NCBI GenBank assembly: GCA_019237325.1
Contig: JAFAHI010000735.1
Span: 1 to 34,755 of the forward strand
DNA: 34,755 nt
Reading direction: 5' to 3'
Source: Verrucomicrobiota bacterium
GTDB lineage: Bacteria > Verrucomicrobiota > Verrucomicrobiia > Chthoniobacterales > JAFAMB01
The translations under genes and the position numbers were made by a program. Positions 32,805 through 34,755 of this stretch are shown piece after piece; positions within the stretch are counted from its first letter, which is position 1; each line of letters starts with the position of its first letter. The notes under the pieces are model-generated. The model was not told the origin of the DNA, searched no databases, and was given only the letters and a program-made list of their open reading frames with translations.

Positions 32805-34478
32805 ATGAACCGCATAACCACTATGAACCACTTACCCGCGGGCGCTGTCGCGCAGAGAAGAACCAATCCTACCAAATGGATCGACATTGTCCTTCATGTC
32901 AGACGACGAAAGACCCTTCCAGATCTCTCCGATCTCGATCTGGTTCCGCCAAACAAGCGAAAATATATGAGCCGTGAGGAATTGGAAACGAGTTACGGTT
33001 CTGCCCCGGATGCGGTCGCGAAAGTTGAAGAGTTCGCGAAAAAGCATGGTCTGACGGTGACGCAGAACATTCCCGGAGCAGCCACTATAAAGCTTGGTGG
33101 TAGCGTGGCTAAGATGACCGCGGCCTTTAATAAGCCACTCTTCGATTACACACATCCGACATTGGGAGAATTCCATGCTTCACCGCAGCCGGATGAGATA
33201 CCACAAGAACTCGAGGGAGCGATTACCGGATTTACGGGATTTAATAATCAACGCCATCTGCGCCGGCGGAGAGTACAATCGGGGACCAGCAGCGCAAAGA
33301 CGACAGCAAGAGGACTAAACCCCTGGTTCTTACCAACAGACTTGGCGACGATTTACAATTTTCCGCAAACTAACGCGGCCAATCAATGTATTGGGATACT
33401 GGAGTTTGGTGGCGGGATTGAAGAATCGGATATCACCGCTTACTTTGATAAAATTGGCGTCCCCGCGCCGAAGGTGGCGACGATCGAAGTGGATGGTGTT
33501 TTGCAGAATCCGCAATCCGATCCAACGTCGACTGAGGAAGTGATGCTGGATATAGAAGTTGCCGGAGCATTGGGAGGAGGCGCATCGATTGCTGTTTATT
33601 TCTCAACGTTCGATCAAAAAGGGTTGATTGATGCCTTGAATGCAGTCATCGCGGACAAAACCAACAGTCCGTCGGTTCTCTCCGTTAGCTGGGGCTGGGA
33701 CGAAAACCAGCCGTTTGGGAATAATGGCATCATCTGGTCGCCGTCGGCAATCGAGCAAGTTAACGAGAGTCTATTAGCGGTAGCTCATCTCGGCATCTCC
33801 GTTTGCATTTCTACGGGCGATGACGGTTCTGAGGCGCAAATCCAAGACGGAGTCGCTCACGTGAATTTTCCGGCGACGAGCCCTTACGTGTTAGCAGTCG
33901 GTGGTACTACCCTACACGCCAGCAACAACGGTAATGGATTGGCCCGAGCCGCTGAGACGGTTTGGAACGACGGACCCGGGAGCGGAACAGGTGGTGGAGT
34001 GAGTGACGTAACGCCAGTGCCGGACTGGCAGAAAGGTCTCGTCCCTGCCTCCATTAATCCGGGTGGATTTGCCGGGCGAGCAATTCCGGATGTCTCGGCA
34101 GATGCGGATCCAGCGACTGGATATTTCGTCAGATCAGGTGGTAAATTCACCGTTGTTGGAGGAACTAGTGCGGCTGCACCACTATGGGCAGCACTCATCG
34201 CTCGCATTAACGCCCAAATCGGAGCGCCTGTCGGGAATTTCAACGCGTTGCTCTATTCGCAATTTGGGCCAAATCAAGTGCTATTCGATATCACAGAGGG
34301 CAACAACGATACCGATGGCCTATTAAATGGTCAGTTTCCGGCGGGTCAGGGTTGGGATGCCTGTACGGGCTGGGGTAGCCCCGACGGCGTTAAGCTAATG
34401 AACGCGTTTAAGAATTTGGCCGCACCTTCCGTGGCAGCGGTAGCGGAGGGTGCGACTTCGAAGAAGAAGTCACATTAG
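32805..34478 (+). CDS. Sedolisin/kumamolisin-type serine-carboxyl protease (S53)
   Basis: 557 residues. Residues about 25-150 are the pro-kumamolisin activation domain, ending near a basic QRHLRRRR stretch (149-156) that is a likely maturation site. The catalytic set is visible: Glu245 and Asp249 in STEEVMLDIEVA (the E-x3-D of S53), the oxyanion Asp339 in CISTGDDGS, and Ser455 in VGGTSAAAP. The C-terminal calcium-binding region (FDITEGNNDTDG, then GWDACTGWGSPDG) is complete. No signal peptide is seen; known kumamolisins are secreted acid endopeptidases, so the export route is unclear. No Shine-Dalgarno sequence precedes either ATG (32805 or 32823). The gene stands alone between two copies of a 66-bp repeat. 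Confidence 0.93.
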   Translation: MNRITTMNHLPAGAVAQRRTNPTKWIDIVLHVRRRKTLPDLSDLDLVPPNKRKYMSREELETSYGSAPDAVAKVEEFAKKHGLTVTQNIPGAATIKLGGSVAKMTAAFNKPLFDYTHPTLGEFHASPQPDEIPQELEGAITGFTGFNNQRHLRRRRVQSGTSSAKTTARGLNPWFLPTDLATIYNFPQTNAANQCIGILEFGGGIEESDITAYFDKIGVPAPKVATIEVDGVLQNPQSDPTSTEEVMLDIEVAGALGGGASIAVYFSTFDQKGLIDALNAVIADKTNSPSVLSVSWGWDENQPFGNNGIIWSPSAIEQVNESLLAVAHLGISVCISTGDDGSEAQIQDGVAHVNFPATSPYVLAVGGTTLHASNNGNGLARAAETVWNDGPGSGTGGGVSDVTPVPDWQKGLVPASINPGGFAGRAIPDVSADADPATGYFVRSGGKFTVVGGTSAAAPLWAALIARINAQIGAPVGNFNALLYSQFGPNQVLFDITEGNNDTDGLLNGQFPAGQGWDACTGWGSPDGVKLMNAFKNLAAPSVAAVAEGATSKKKSH

Positions 34479-34509
34479 AGTGACGTTGAAAAGAGCGCAG
34501 CCGAGTAAA

Positions 34510-34522
34510 GCCGCGTAGCGGC
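34510..34522. terminator. Small hairpin after sedolisin stop
   Basis: GCCGC paired with GCGGC around GTA, 32 bp after the stop codon and followed by an AT-rich stretch. A weak terminator is possible. Confidence 0.35.
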
Positions 34523-34533
34523 GCAATAATTAT

Positions 34534-34599
34534 AGTCCGGCCGTAGCCGGATGCGTCTGCGAGCCCTAGGTTGACGTAAACAAAAGCGCCCAGCGCTGA
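34534..34599. repeat. 66-bp direct repeat, copy 2
   Basis: Matches 32300-32365 at 61 of 66 bases. Its terminal hairpin AGCGC/GCGCT has a C where copy 1 has T, which keeps pairing as G-T, suggesting that the stem is maintained. Confidence 0.85.
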
Positions 34600-34644
34600 G
34601 ACAGCATGAAAAAGACGGGGCGGGCTGCACAAGGAGGTAAGCGC

Positions 34645-34659
34645 TCCCGCCAAGCGGGA
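34645..34659. repeat. Small perfect hairpin near right edge
   Basis: TCCCGC paired with GCGGGA around CAA. The remaining sequence to the window edge shows no gene I can support. Confidence 0.4.
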
Positions 34660-34755
34660 TTACTGCCAATCAGGCAAGTCCTGACGCCCCGGAACAATGA
34701 CCTCTAAACCGGTATTTGGACCCGTGCTAGCCCGCCACGTCAAGAGGAGCGTCCA

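Overview
The window (about 34.8 kb) comes from a bacterial chromosome of moderate GC content. No ribosomal, tRNA or taxonomic marker gene is present. The style (large multidomain hydrolases, STAND/WD40 and CHAT proteins, LodA-like quinoprotein genes, many short palindromic intergenic repeats) suggests a soil bacterium such as a member of Verrucomicrobiota or Acidobacteriota; this is an inference. No CRISPR array, phage gene or transposase was found.

Layout. 1-3676 (+): a membrane-embedded patatin-like phospholipase, open at the left window edge, followed by a catalase-fold-like protein. 3710-6849: a divergent pair, a class 3 lipase (-) and a subtilisin-family protease (+). 7259-8497 (-): a nitrobindin/lipocalin-like protein. 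8658-10306 (-): an M4 protealysin-type metallopeptidase with a downstream emfourin-like inhibitor. 10436-19504 (-): four consecutive genes, CHAT-SIR2-like protein, STAND NTPase with WD40 repeats, caspase/gingipain-like peptidase and an alpha/beta hydrolase; the first two are 5 bp apart. 19729-24357: a small beta-rich protein (-) divergent from a 1318-residue fusion of a GH13 amylase with a galactose-oxidase-type copper radical oxidase (+). 24529-32026 (-): a five-gene operon with a HExxE protein, a ferritin-like protein, a LodA/GoxA-like oxidase, a radical SAM/SPASM enzyme and a LodB/QhpG-like flavoprotein. 32805-34478 (+): a sedolisin (S53) protease flanked by a 66-bp direct repeat.

Unifying signal. 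A strict 16-bp inverted repeat, TACG-N8-CGTA, occurs eight times, every time between genes and in front of nearly every transcription unit: lipase/subtilase, nitrobindin-like, M4/emfourin, CHAT-STAND, the 114-aa gene, the amylase-oxidase, the LodA operon and the sedolisin. Chance expectation is about 0.5 in a window this size. A TA-rich -10-like hexamer lies 22-24 bp downstream in each case, which would centre the palindrome near -42, as for LuxR/NarL-type activators. I infer that the window is one co-regulated island of degradative, peroxide-producing and conflict-type proteins, controlled by a regulator encoded elsewhere.

How the genes may work together (inference). Proteases of five kinds, lipid hydrolases, a carbohydrate hydrolase and two predicted H2O2-producing oxidases are combined with a STAND-CHAT switch. 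Most of the degradative enzymes lack a recognisable Sec signal peptide, so release by lysis or action inside the cell should be considered. The strongest candidates for undescribed biology are the operator network, the CHAT-SIR2/STAND/caspase cluster, and the LodA-like operon carrying a radical SAM maturase.
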